Part shown: positions 44,109 to 54,990 of the stretch, piece after piece
How positions within the stretch are numbered: the first letter of the stretch is position 1
Layout: each line of letters opens with the position of its first letter
Origin: Mikania micrantha
Taxonomy: Eukaryota; Streptophyta; Magnoliopsida; Asterales; Asteraceae
Direction: 5' to 3'
DNA: 64,000 nt
NCBI GenBank assembly: GCA_009363875.1
Contig: CM018682.1
Span: 66,362,031-66,426,030 of the forward strand
The notes under the pieces: generated by a model
Database searches by the model: none
The model's input: only the letters and a program-made list of their open reading frames with translations
What the model was told of the DNA's origin: nothing
Translations under genes and position numbers: made by a program

Positions 44109-44122
44109 TGGCTCTGATACCA
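44109..44122 (-). other. PBS of C- (initiator tRNA-Met)
   Basis: Minus strand TGGTATCAGAGCCA, three bases after the LTR end TGTGACA. Confidence 0.9.
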
Positions 44123-44125
44123 CCC

Positions 44126-46289
44126 TGTCACACCCCCACCTCTCGTCACCTGTTGATGACGTCATTGAACACACTGAGAAGGTTGCGGAAGCATACTGTT
44201 GATGTCTCAAAGATGAGGTGTGACTTACTTGATCTGGTATCACAACACACAGATTAATTTAAAGATAATACATTACAACGGTTTCGTAATCACAACCAAC
44301 ATTACAGTTTAAAAACTGAGTTTATTACACAACTAATATATTTAATTACAGATATTCAAATGTGTAGCCTCACCGATGGTCACTGTCTACCTGCAAAAAT
44401 TTAAATTTGGAAAGGTCATCACAAAGCTGGTGAGTTCGTAATGTTCAAGTTAAACAATATGATATGATATACAAGTCCTAGATATATAACGTTCAAGATA
44501 ACCATGGGACCTGTATCTAGTTCCTTTCGGACTACTCCGTTCTGTTCCATGAAGATACTACCCGTTGATAACATCTTTATGCCTTATTATCTTAATGTCT
44601 ATCACAACATTAAGAATTTTTTAAAAACAGGTAACAAACATTCATAGAAACGGGAGTTGCAAGCTCCTAGAAAATGGGTTGTCAGCCAATAGTACTATCA
44701 TTGTTCATCAGTTCGGCCCCACATGGGTACCCTAGATACAGTTCAAGGAATGAGGGCTTTTAGGTTCTGTGATAGTGTTCTGTTCTACAGGCAAAAATCC
44801 CATGAAATCCACAAGCTCGCAACATGTGCACATGAAATCACACAGATAACAGTGATACATATCATATGATTGAGAAAATTTCCACAGTAGTACCCCAGTG
44901 TTTATAAAATATTAAAAAGAAAAAGGGGTTGTACGAAAATCACCTGAAGTCGCAAAGGTAGTGAAATCACTCGTAGACTCGTGATAGTAGCTAATTTCTG
45001 CATTAGTTTATGTTTAATAAGTTATTTATGTTTTCACTTAATGATTAGATCTTCCTGAACGTTCAATGTCAAGAACATTGCATTAAAAGTCATCAAAGCG
45101 ATATTAGATAATTAATTAGTTAATTTAATGTCATATCATACAATGTATGATAATGTAGGAACCTATATTGATTCAGGTTCCTAAAACGAAGTTGATGACT
45201 CATTTGATTAATCATAATATTCTCAAATTAACCAAATATGTATTGTTGTTGATTATATTACTGAAACAGTTTCAAGATGAATTTATGGCTTAGGAATGAT
45301 CACTCCTTGTTATTGATTATCCATATATCATGAAACATCATAATGTGACATTGGAATAGGTGTAATAACCATGTTCATCGCACTAATATGACTGTTATCA
45401 TAAACATCAGATCGTTATTCCAATGATTATCTTAATGATTGTGATTAGTTTGAAACACTTGGATTTAACCTTGCATTTCAAAGATTAATTAAGATAATCA
45501 CATACGTTATTACAATCAAATGGTTTAAACCATTATAATTATAGGTATAGTTTCATGATAAACGGACATTACAACGGATCAAAACAAGAATTTACCCGTT
45601 AACATATCAAGTTCTTCGTTTATAATCATTCCTAGCCATCATATAGGCAATAATCAACAATACTAACTATTGCATTACGTCCAAAAACAAGATTTAATCA
45701 AACCATCATCAAACTAGTAGGGTGAAACGAATCGTTGTCGAATCAGACGGATTTCTTGGACAGAAATGGCGATCAGGACTTGTAGATACGTTTCCTTGGT
45801 GCGATCCGGACGTTTGGAAGGCTTCACAACTTAGATTTTATGGTTAAAAGCCAAGATTTTCGTCTATGGTGGTGTTTGTGTTCAAGAAAAACAAAATTAA
45901 TTTGATCTGCATGAAATCTGATAAATAAGACCCATTTTTCAAACCGCCATACTCCAGGCATATCGCCTAGCTTGGCCGTTTGGGACCAGGCGTACAGTGC
46001 GGGGTGTCTGAAGTCTTAGATATTTTGGATCCGCACGCACCATTTAGCGTGAGCGTTTGGGGTTAGGAGTACCACGCGAGGTGTTTGACTTTGATATTTT
46101 TGTTTTTTTTTCGTTTTTCAATTTCGGAGAATCCGGAACTCCGTTTCACTCGCGGTTTTCACCCACGTTCACGATTTCTCTCATTTTTTCAATCCGTAAT
46201 AATCACAATTGATAATTTGATGTGGATTTCGAAAACGATGATATGGGCTTTCACCCATGCTGATGCAATCATCGAACACAATTGTCACA
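44126..46289 (-). repeat. 5' LTR of C- (about 2164 bp)
   Basis: Left edge TGTCACACCCCC next to the PBS. Right edge ATTGTCACA (46281-46289), where similarity with C+ ends. Contains predicted intron 44391-44943: donor GACTTCAG|GTGATTTT, acceptor ATTTTTGCAG|GTAGAC. Confidence 0.75.
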
Positions 46290-46429
46290 CAAATACACCA
46301 TCCACATAAACTCTTTGCGGTTCGACACCCTACTTACCCTATTAGCTAAGGTATCTAGGAACACTCCTTTTAAACTCTTATTTGATCGATACATCGACTT
46401 CGGTCATAAAGCATTTAAATTAATTACAC
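46290..46429. other. Short unassigned flank
   Basis: No recognisable gene or repeat. Contains AGGAACAC at about 46349, a possible partner of the sequence after the poly(A) at 47131. Confidence 0.3.
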
Positions 46430-47130
46430 AAAAATAATGTTTATCTTGAAACATTTACAACATGGCTTCCCCAGCCTTGCTTTCTTAGGCCCCAACATGA
46501 CTTTGTATGGGGCTCATGTTCCAGCGGTTGGTCTTTGCAGATGGGAAAAGAAGAATCGGGACCTGCACCAATGGCCTTTCAACCAGCACTATGGGCTTTG
46601 CAGCTGGTCGAGGCAGGTGCAAGACTTGGGCTGGGAGGGGGCTGAATTTGGTTTTCCCATGGTTGGTGATATTCTAGTTGGGCCGGCTGATCTCCTTTTG
46701 CTTATGGATGGGCTGGGTCTTGGTGTTGGACAATGGGTATTGCTTCCTCAGTAGAAGGCTTTTCTATTTTGGGCTTCCTGTTCTGGGCCAGAAGGTTGCG
46801 GACTCACATTGGCATCCTATTGGCCACCTTATTGGCATTTGTTGGATTATTGGGTTATATTGGGGGCTTATACTTCTTTTTGGTCCACCTACTTGGTGGG
46901 CTTGTGCAATACTTTACTTAGTTTTTGGGTCATGTTGTGTAGGGTCAGGCCCAAGACCTTGTTGTATTTTTATGGTAGGTTTTCGGCTTTTGGATTTATT
47001 GATTTTTTGGTAGTCATTCCGGGTTTGTCAGATTTGTACTAAAGAGGGGGGTATGCCCCCTTAGTCTTCATGTAATTCCTGTTATGTTACTTGTATGTTT
47101 TTCCGGGCTCTGCCCTTTATCTATAAAAAA
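46430..47130 (+). mobile_element. LINE-like 3' end with poly(A) tail
   Basis: GC-richer than its surroundings and full of GGGCT/TGGGCC words. It ends CCGGGCTCTGCCCTTTATCT followed by ATAAAAAAAAA (about 47122). This resembles 3' UTRs of plant L1-type LINEs that I remember; no LINE reverse transcriptase is present. The open frames here (46437-47042) show no known domain. A processed transcript is an alternative. Confidence 0.4.
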
Positions 47131-48467
47131 AAAGGAACACAAAAGATGTAGCTAGGTTAACTAAATACTAGTCTTCAATAGATCCACTTAAATTGGCCAA
47201 GTCCAAGCTCATATGTGATGACATCCAAAAGTGTAGAGCTATCCTCCCTACTTCTCCTCATTCCCTGAAACATGTAAAAATCAAGTGTTAAATACAAAAG
47301 TAGTTATTGATTAATATAAGTTTTAACACACCCAAAATACTTAACAAAATTAAATTAAATAGATGTGAACCTGTAGAAATGAACATAATTTGTGAATTCA
47401 CCAACAAGCAGATCAAAACGTTATTCAAATCAGTCAACCAAATATAGTATTACAACAATTATGAAATAGCATATAATCACTGCGCAGGACTGAAGTTAAC
47501 TCAATCAACAGTGTAAATATTCACTACGGAGGACTGAAGTCAACTCAATCAACATTATTTGTCATCACTGCGGAGGACCAAAATCAACTCAATCAACGGT
47601 GGTCTAATCAATGCAAGTATATTGTCAACGCGTCAATGTCATCCAAGTTTCACAAGTGTCATACAAAAAGTATAAAAGTTTAAGTTGCACATGTTTTACC
47701 CCCAAGTTTGAAAAAATAAAGCATAGAAAGAGGGTTATGAGAACTCACTTGTCTGTGTTATGTTGCTTGTGAAATATAGAGATGCGCGCTCATTGTTTGA
47801 ATTTGCCAAGTATTAAGAGATCTTGTGTTTCAATCATTGGTGTTTATATCTATACATTATTCGAATCATGGTGTTGTGTGTATTCGTCTTAGTTTGAGGT
47901 TTGAAAACCACGTTGTTGTCTAAGGGATCTATCCTAGATTATAATGAATTACACAACTCTTATACACATTTGGTATTACCATTAGGGTTTGAAGCCATAT
48001 TAGATAAAAATGTTGAGTTTAAGAAAGGTTTTTGGCATTCAAACGCCATACAAAACAAGTGTATAACAAGGTGGCATGCATGCATGTTTACGTGAATTTA
48101 GATTATTAAATCCAAAGGGTTACAAGGGGGGTTGTCCTTATAACTACCACTCACGTTATCGTAACGTTTTGTCGGATTTTTATAAAATAACTTTAAACGT
48201 TAAATTTTTTATAAAATGGTTTTCTTAAATATTTTAGAGTGGTGATTCCTAATAAACATTTTTAATTTATTTTTATTATTTTGAATTTGGTAAAAAATTT
48301 TATTTTAGTTATCTCGTTGGAACGTGTAAGTTACGTATATTCGTAAAGATTGTCACCTTTACCAATACAACGCTTGTTTCGTTTTCCAACTTGATCTTTA
48401 AATTCATGGAATATCGTTTCAGAATTATTAATCCTAATAGATGTATCCGTCTGAGTCGTCATCCACG

Positions 48468-48553
48468 CGAACACATCATTAGGTTAACCTTTCTGGAATA
48501 ATATTAGTGTTTACACGAACACATCATTAGGTTAACCTTTCTGGAATAATATT
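48468..48553. repeat. 48-bp tandem duplication in LTR F
   Basis: The 38-bp block starting CGAACACATCATTAGG at 48468 is repeated exactly from 48516. Confidence 0.9.
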
Positions 48554-48697
48554 TATGTTTTTTATTGATGTTTGTGTCCTCACCAATGTTTATTGTTTCC
48601 ATATCATTATTATTTTAACTAATTCCTTTCAAAATAACATTCAATAATTCTACTCACTAAATCATATCACCGACACATTCATGATAGAACGAAGTAA

Positions 48698-48765
48698 GTT
48701 TATGTATAGGGCATACGTATAAGTCGGCCGCAACCTATTAAGCCGCCAGCCCACCACCACATTGA
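48698..48765 (-). promoter_or_regulatory. TGGTGGG...CCCTATA module, copy 4
   Basis: Minus strand AATGTGGTGGTGGGCTGGCG and later ATACGTATGCCCTATACATA; located near the 5' end of LTR F, as in the A 3' LTR. Confidence 0.5.
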
Positions 48766-48897
48766 TAAACCATGGCCTATGTCTTTTCCTATATTTAGTG
48801 ATAGAATCTTACAATATTACCATAATCATTTAAACTAAAATATGCATACATGCGGAAACTGCAATAACCACTCCGGCCATGTTCTAGTAATGTTACA

Positions 48898-49315
48898 ACT
48901 AAAATTTCTTGGTAGTTTATGCGTTTAAATTTTATGTTCTCAATAATGCAAATCAGAGTTTAAATCACAATGAAAGGTTATATCACAATACCAGGCTATA
49001 TAACTCAAATAGCATAGCATGTTTTTATTAGCAGTACAATCTCTACACAACCAAGTTTACCTAAAAACAGTATGGTTACAAAATTCGTTAAAGTTATTTT
49101 TTATTTAAACTAGTTATATACAATATTATGTTAATAAATGATTCAAAAATTATTGTTAAACTTAAATAACCAAATTAAAATTATAAATTCATTAAGAATT
49201 TCTCTTTTATTATTCTTAATAATAAAATAATATTATAAAATACATAGATGTGTATACTTTTATTAAATTCATTGGGAATTTTCCTTTTATTATTTTTGAT
49301 GATAACATAATTTTA

Positions 49316-49353
<38 letters not shown>

Positions 49354-49899
49354 TTTTATAAAATACATATATATGTATACTTTCATTTTTTAAACTACTT
49401 TTCAAATAAACTATATATAAATATATATATGTGTGTGTGTGTGTATTTAACATTAATTGTAAAAATTAGAAAGAAAAATCTATTCTTAGAAAAAAAAACA
49501 AAAGCTTTTTAAAAAAATTATTAAACAAATTAAATACATTATTATTCTAACAACACATTTTTTTATAAACAAGACATCTAATTAATCTAAATGTTTATCA
49601 TAAACAAATAGTCATAATATTTACTAAAATGTATCACTTATTAATTTGAATAAAAAGCTAATGGTTTATCGTGTAAACATTAATTCATTTCAAATAATGA
49701 TCTTTAAACGAATATTCAATTCCTCTAATGACAAAGATTTAAATAAATTGTTTATTTTATATCAATGGTTTCTTTAAAAAAGACAATAAAGCTTGATTAA
49801 ATGTAAGTACCAAACAAGTGAATCTTAACAATTCGATATCAAGCCAAACTAACTAATGAGCGGAAATCAATAATTAGTTAATCAAGAAACAAGACAAAC
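48898..49899. other. AT-rich spacer with microsatellites
   Basis: No ORF. (AT)n at about 49317-49346 and (GT)n at about 49430-49444. Otherwise nothing recognisable. Confidence 0.6.
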
Positions 49900-50210
49900 A
49901 TTCAGAAACTTGCATACGAGATTTGATTGATCAATAAACACCTGTCTAATACAAGAACAATTAAAACAAAAGAAGAAGAAGATCTCTTTGATAATACTGA
50001 ATGAATGCTTAAGAGTTCTGAAACGAAAACAAGAATTAATAACCAACACATATGACCGAGAACCAAAACTAAATCAACACCAAAAACACCGGACACCGCC
50101 AAGAACCAATCCACTGAGAACCAATCAGCAAACCGAGAACACATTAAATCACCAAAAAATGCAACATGCAACTTCTTGATATCACAATCCCTCTAATACT
50201 ATCCCTTACA
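49900..50210 (-). repeat. Copia-2 3' LTR (right edge at 50210, left edge uncertain)
   Basis: Minus strand TGTAAGGGATAG starts at 50210 after the purine run AGGGAAAGAT (50211-50220). It contains TTCTCGGT-type words (GGTTCTCGGTC) and a CTTCTTCTTC run. The partner LTR lies beyond 64000, so the left edge (perhaps TGCATACG at about 49911) cannot be checked. Confidence 0.45.
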
Positions 50211-50245
50211 ATCTTTCCCTAGGATTATGATATCATCAACAATCA

Positions 50246-50959
50246 TCAAGGTTCAGTAGGAAGGGTTTGCATTACTTTAGATCCTACACAGAGTTTAGTC
50301 CTTACAATCGAAGCAGCCAATGAAGTAAAATCTTTACCATGTACTTCGAACACTGGATCCGTTTTGATTTGATGCATAACCAGAATCTTTATGTTATGAT
50401 CTCCATAATTAATCACATCTTCAGAAGATTCTGAATCGATTGCCCATATAACAAACTTGGATAGACATCCATCGGGCAATCTCTGTGGAATAGGAATACT
50501 TCTTAACTTGTTTGTTGGTGGCCAATTGATCGATGTAAACGTTATCCCCGTTAGATCATCTCTAACTCCTTTATGCTTCTTCACTGTAGACTCAGCCGTC
50601 TTCATTCTTGTGAAATTTTAACATACTTCTTCATGAAGGAAATCATAAAAATCAGTTCCTCTTGGATCATTTGATCGATTCAAAAATGGAGCCTCATCAA
50701 GTTCCACCAAATCAACCCGAGTCCATGATTCAAATTCCAAAGGACCTTCATAATATTCCAAATTGCCACTCTTCCGCTTCACTACCCACATACGCTTGTC
50801 TCCATCATAATGCCATGAGTGTATCCCCGATCGATCACCAACCTTGTCATAATAACTCTTCCCGGTCGTAACCACATATTTCTCTTGCAAATCCTGTTGT
50901 TGCTTGAAGTAATCCTTTTGTCGAACTCTGGGAATTATCAATCTCTCAGAAGTGTCCAA
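50246..50959 (-). pseudogene. Copia-2 extra ORF, C-terminal part
   Basis: 50618-50959: VRQKDYFKQQQDLQEKYVVT, SGIHSWHYDGDKRMWVVKRK, FESWTRVDLVELDEAPF. 50246-50605: DLTGITFTSINWPPTNKLRS, CLSKFVIWAIDSESSEDVIN. Almost open, one break between them at about 50610. Function unknown; it occupies the position of 28293-29514 in copia-1. Confidence 0.6.
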
Positions 50960-51212
50960 TCTCTTTCAAGAAACCCAATTATCAACGATTGAATAATCAT
51001 ATTTAGCTGATGAAGAAACTTTTCCTTTTTGCTCGGTCTTCTGATTCAGTTAGCTCCACATTTTCTTCCAATAAATCATCAACATCAAACATTAGTTTGT
51101 CCTCCACTTATTGGCTAGAACCAGCTTCTCCTTGTTTCATTCCAGACTCCTTGTTTTTATCACTGTCCTTTTCAGCTGTACCATCAGTTCTCTTGTCCAC
51201 TTCAAGGTCTTG

Positions 51213-51761
51213 CTATTTCTCCAAACCACCACCACTCGACCCACCTTCAATACCATCACCATCATTTTTCCTTTCTCGAACACTGCCACTGTCATCATCT
51301 CTGTTCAACTGTTTCTTAAGATCCATGAACAAAGCAGTGAGATACCCCAAGTTTGCTTCCAAAGTCTGAATTTTCAAATTCTGAGCCACTTGATTTTCTT
51401 GAAGCTCTCTAATAAGAATGTCCTTTGTCACAAACTGCAGAACTTGCTCATTCAGCTGTTGCTCCATTACAAACACTCTCTCTTGCAGCACATGCACATT
51501 GACCGGAGCTTCTTCAATTCCCTTACCTTTGCTTGCATCCCTAGATACTTGGTACGATTTAGTTTCCTTCTCATGTGCCCATTCAACTACATTCTCTTTT
51601 TCTGATCTGTGTCCTGAGGAAGAAGTTCCAGTAACACGCACGACTACTGAACGTGGTTCAGAACGGGGATCACGTCTAGATCTCTTTCGTGGAGTAAGAT
51701 TCTCAAAAACTTCTACTTCATCCAAGGTTAAGTCAACCTCTTGATCAATCATTTCTATCAC
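51213..51761 (-). pseudogene. Copia-2 extra ORF, basic and coiled-coil part
   Basis: 182 codons: VEVFENLTPRKRSRRDPRSE (basic, NLS-like), then a heptad-rich stretch VHVLQERVFVMEQQLNEQVL, FVTKDILIRELQENQVAQNL, KIQTLEANLGYLTALFMDLK. Same order (acidic/basic linker then coiled coil) as copia-1 30172-31167. Confidence 0.65.
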
Positions 51762-51965
51762 ATTCTCATCAACCGTATGAATTTATGTCCCTGAAGTTGC
51801 TTGAACATCTTCAGATCTTTCCATTTGAGGTTGAATATCGTGGTCCTCGGCTACAATCACATTTGGCACATTCTCATGATCAGCACCATCAACTTCTCCA
51901 AACCTTCCAAACTTCTCTAATGGTCTCAATCGTCTAAAAGTAACTTGGGCTCCCTATCTTGTCTG

Positions 51966-52637
51966 TTAAAGCAAAACAAAAACGTTTGTTCCCATGGTTT
52001 TGATATCCAGCGAATCCATAGTCTTCACTAAATTGGGATAGTGAGCATCTAAGATCATCTGCACAAACCTAGGATACATCAGGAATATTTCCTTTTTCAT
52101 CCCTCTCAGATTCCTCTTCATCTCTTCGAATACCAACTTCGACCAATTGAAATCCCAATCCATAGTCAACGCCACAAAACCAGAAGTTAGTTCCACTCCA
52201 AGAACGTCTGTGCCTCCTTTATTTCCAAAAATTCCCATTTGCACCATATGAGCTAACAGTCTCCAATAAGGATGAAGAAGTTTCTTCACAAGTGGAGGGT
52301 ATTCTCCCTCGCAGCCTTTTCTCATCAGCACACTGATTACTGCAACATTTGCATAGGAAATAGGATGGACTGACTGGTCGCCAAATAACCACTTTGATCT
52401 GATTATTTCCTCTGTCATTGTGATCTTGCAACCTTGCACATTGGCTTCAATTTGTCCATTCTGACCATTAATTGTCGCAGATCCCCAAAAATCTCTGATT
52501 GCTCTTTCACAGATTACTGGATTTGTTCTAAGTGCATACGCAATCCTGCATGTGTTCAGCCCAATGATGACTGATTTAAACTCCATGTGTTTTCGAGGTG
52601 GATCACACCATTTGGCCACTACATTGTGATCAGGCAC
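51966..52637 (-). CDS. Copia-2 extra ORF, N-terminal domain (env-position protein), intact 223 codons
   Basis: MPDHNVVAKWCDPPRKHMEF, LNTCRIAYALRTNPVICERA, IRDFWGSATINGQNGQIEAN, KKLLHPYWRLLAHMVQMGIF, KEIFLMYPRFVQMILDAHYP. It is shared with copia-1 through the LMYPRFxQM motif and general layout, so the protein belongs to the element and is not a host gene. Similar ORFs occur downstream of copia pol in composite plants (recollection). Open across 223 codons while pol is broken, which may be chance or recent. No signal peptide or transmembrane segment is evident, so env function is not supported. Confidence 0.65.
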   Translation of the reverse strand: MPDHNVVAKWCDPPRKHMEFKSVIIGLNTCRIAYALRTNPVICERAIRDFWGSATINGQNGQIEANVQGCKITMTEEIIRSKWLFGDQSVHPISYANVAVISVLMRKGCEGEYPPLVKKLLHPYWRLLAHMVQMGIFGNKGGTDVLGVELTSGFVALTMDWDFNWSKLVFEEMKRNLRGMKKEIFLMYPRFVQMILDAHYPNLVKTMDSLDIKTMGTNVFVLL

Positions 52638-54482
52638 ACAAATTTTAAGGCCGCCATTCCATGAAATCAGTAATTCACAATAAGTATTAACATAAAATCA
52701 ATATCATCCACACATTGATAAACCGGTTATTCTGATTCGAAAATTTTATTTTCATTCATCGAGAACACACCAAAATTTGTTTTCGGTCAATCACATTTAC
52801 AAATTTACTCAAAAATGTGTTTTCGGTGGAAATGTTGAGTTCTCGGTGAACACAACCTCTCAGATTGTGTTTTCGGTGAACTCAAGGCTTCTCGGTGGTA
52901 TTCTCGATCCACTGTGGAGAGAATCCCTTTTCTTCTACATAAACACCACTAAGAAAACCCTAATCCACCATTAAGAACTTCAAACAATCTTAACCCAAAC
53001 TTTTAACTTCCCCTTAACCTTGTTTGTCCCATCCTCCGATGTTAAACCAGTAACTGTTTCATCATTCCAAACCTTATTCATCATCATTCGCTGTTTCAGA
53101 CCAACACAATTTGAAATTACTTACTATAATCATACCTCAAGGTCTTTGTTAATCACCGATCAAAAAAAACTTCTCAATATTGATTCTGAGCACCCTTGTT
53201 CCTTGAATCTCTCGGATTTTTCTTATCTCATATTCGGAGTTAAAAGTTGTGAACAAAAAAAGGGGCCGAAAACCCTTTTATCACAATTTAAAACCCCAAC
53301 ACTGAAAACCGTTTTATTTCTAATTTAAAAGCAAATTACTGTGAGCAAGAATCCCTTTAAAAAATGTGATAAACATTGATGAAATTGCTTTGATCATCTG
53401 ATTACCTTGTTTTTGACTAGACAAAGACACTAAAAAATAAAACTAAAACTAAAACTAAAATAAAACAAGCTAAATAAAGACCAATTAGAAAAAAAAAATT
53501 GGAATAGAAATATAGATAAAATTAAGGATGACTAAATACAGGAGTTTAATCAAACTATGTCAGCGACAATTAGTTGCTGATGTTTTGTTTTGGGATCAAA
53601 TTGTCATAGATCAACTCAAATCTACATTCAAGGAGAATTTTTTACCTATGATTCTAACGTTCACTGATTATCAATATTCGTTGTCCCGTTAAACTCAACT
53701 ATTCTCATCATGGCACCTAGCATATGATCTTTTATCATGTTTTGATTTTATTTTAACAAGAAAGAGATCTCTCAATTTCAAGGTAAAACCTAACCATCCT
53801 GAAGATTTATTGAGGATTCAATTTTTCACATTGATTTCCTTTTAAATGCGCTGAGATGTCCAGGTCTATACATCGTATAACAAAGGATTCTCATACATAT
53901 GTTTCATGGATTTTGTGAATGCGCTGAAATTCCATACACTGTATATTGGAATATTCATGCATATGTTTATTGTGGACATTTGGGATTTTGCGGATGCGCT
54001 AGATTTTCATTTATTTATGAAAATCCATGCATAGTCTTATGGATGAAACTCAAGAGGTGTAGAATTTAAATCTCAATCCATTTTTGATGGAACTCAGTTT
54101 TGTGAAGACCTTATGTGAAACTGATCTGCCAAATTCTTGTGCATTATTTAGTTTGATCACACAACTAGAACCCCTTTGAGAATTATTAAGCCTATTGATA
54201 CATCATGTGAGCTTTTAATTCACCTAAGGCTTTGATTTTCCTTGATTGAAAGATTGATTTGTCCTATAACACGAATTCATATCACTTCCCAACTTTCAAG
54301 ACACCGACACATAGAAACACTTTCCAAGAAAAAGCGGTTTACCAACTCTCGAAAAAAACACTTATTCCTAACTACTAATCTTCCCCTAAATTTGTGCATA
54401 AAAAATAAAATTTAAAATACAGACTAAAAAAATTAAAAAGGAAATAAAATTTATGTACAAATTTACTTATGAGAAGGAAAAG
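52638..54482 (-). other. Copia-2 pol to extra-ORF spacer
   Basis: Non-coding. 52740-52910 has five or six TTTTCGGT/TTCTCGGT words, echoing those in the 3' LTR. 53350-54480 is AT-rich with no recognised feature. Confidence 0.55.
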
Positions 54483-54990
54483 TTAATCAGAAAAGCGAAG
54501 CATTTTCAGCAATTCAGTTAACACATTGAATCGGGATCGGTCAACGGCCTTAGTAAAGAGGTCAGCAGTATCAAGTGATGTGTAAATTTGTTCCAAATGG
54601 ATTAGATTTCTATCGAAATAGTCACGAATGAAGTGAACCTTGATGTCGATGTGTTTGGTCTTATAGTGCTGGACTAGGTTTTTACAGAATTTGCATAGCA
54701 GCATCATTATCACAAAAAATAGGGGAGTTAAGAAATTCCAAACCGTAATCCAGCAATTGATTTTGGATCCAGATGACCTGGGAACAGCAAGCAGATGCAG
54801 CCACATACTTTGATTCAGCTGTTGAGGTTGAGACGGTATGTTGTTTCTTACATTACCAAGAAATGACTCTGTCCCACAAGAATTGACACCCACCAAATGT
54901 AGATTTCCTATCAATATCACAACCTTCATAGTCACTGTCAGAGAAACCATATAAATTAAATTCAGAGTTTTTGGGATACCAAAGTCCAAG
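54483..54990 (-). pseudogene. rh: Copia-2 RNase H, frameshifted
   Basis: The C-terminal part KHIDIKVHFIRDYFDRNLIH and DTADLFTKAVDRSRFNVLTE is clear. The upstream part is in another frame (STAESKYVAA-like at about 54800). Confidence 0.8.

Larger units (their letters stand above)
47141..48897 (-). repeat. LTR F, truncated Tekay-type LTR
   Basis: Minus strand 5' end TGTAACATTACTAG at 48897. Blocks at 48300-48480 align with D U3 (25270-25400). A donor at 47758 (ACAA|GTGAGTTC) and GCGCTCATTG downstream match D and solo. A possible acceptor is at 47275 (ACATGTTTCAG|GG). The 3' end is missing, cut near the LINE-like piece. 47470-47610 holds about three 50-bp repeats (GGAGGACTGAAGTCAACTC). Confidence 0.65.

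Noticed and set aside
44109..44122. tRNA gene fragment
   Set aside because: The TGGTATCAGAGCCA strings at 14222, 22249, 39500 and 44109 are primer binding sites next to LTR ends; no cloverleaf is present.
46437..47042. Hydrophobic membrane-protein-like ORFs
   Set aside because: Four overlapping frames in one TGGGCC-rich segment with a poly(A) end; no known domain; hydrophobicity follows from T- and G-rich composition.
52777..53328. Plus-strand ORFs 52777-52974 and 53020-53328
   Set aside because: Antisense to the copia-2 spacer, low complexity with TTTTCGGT words; not conserved in copia-1.
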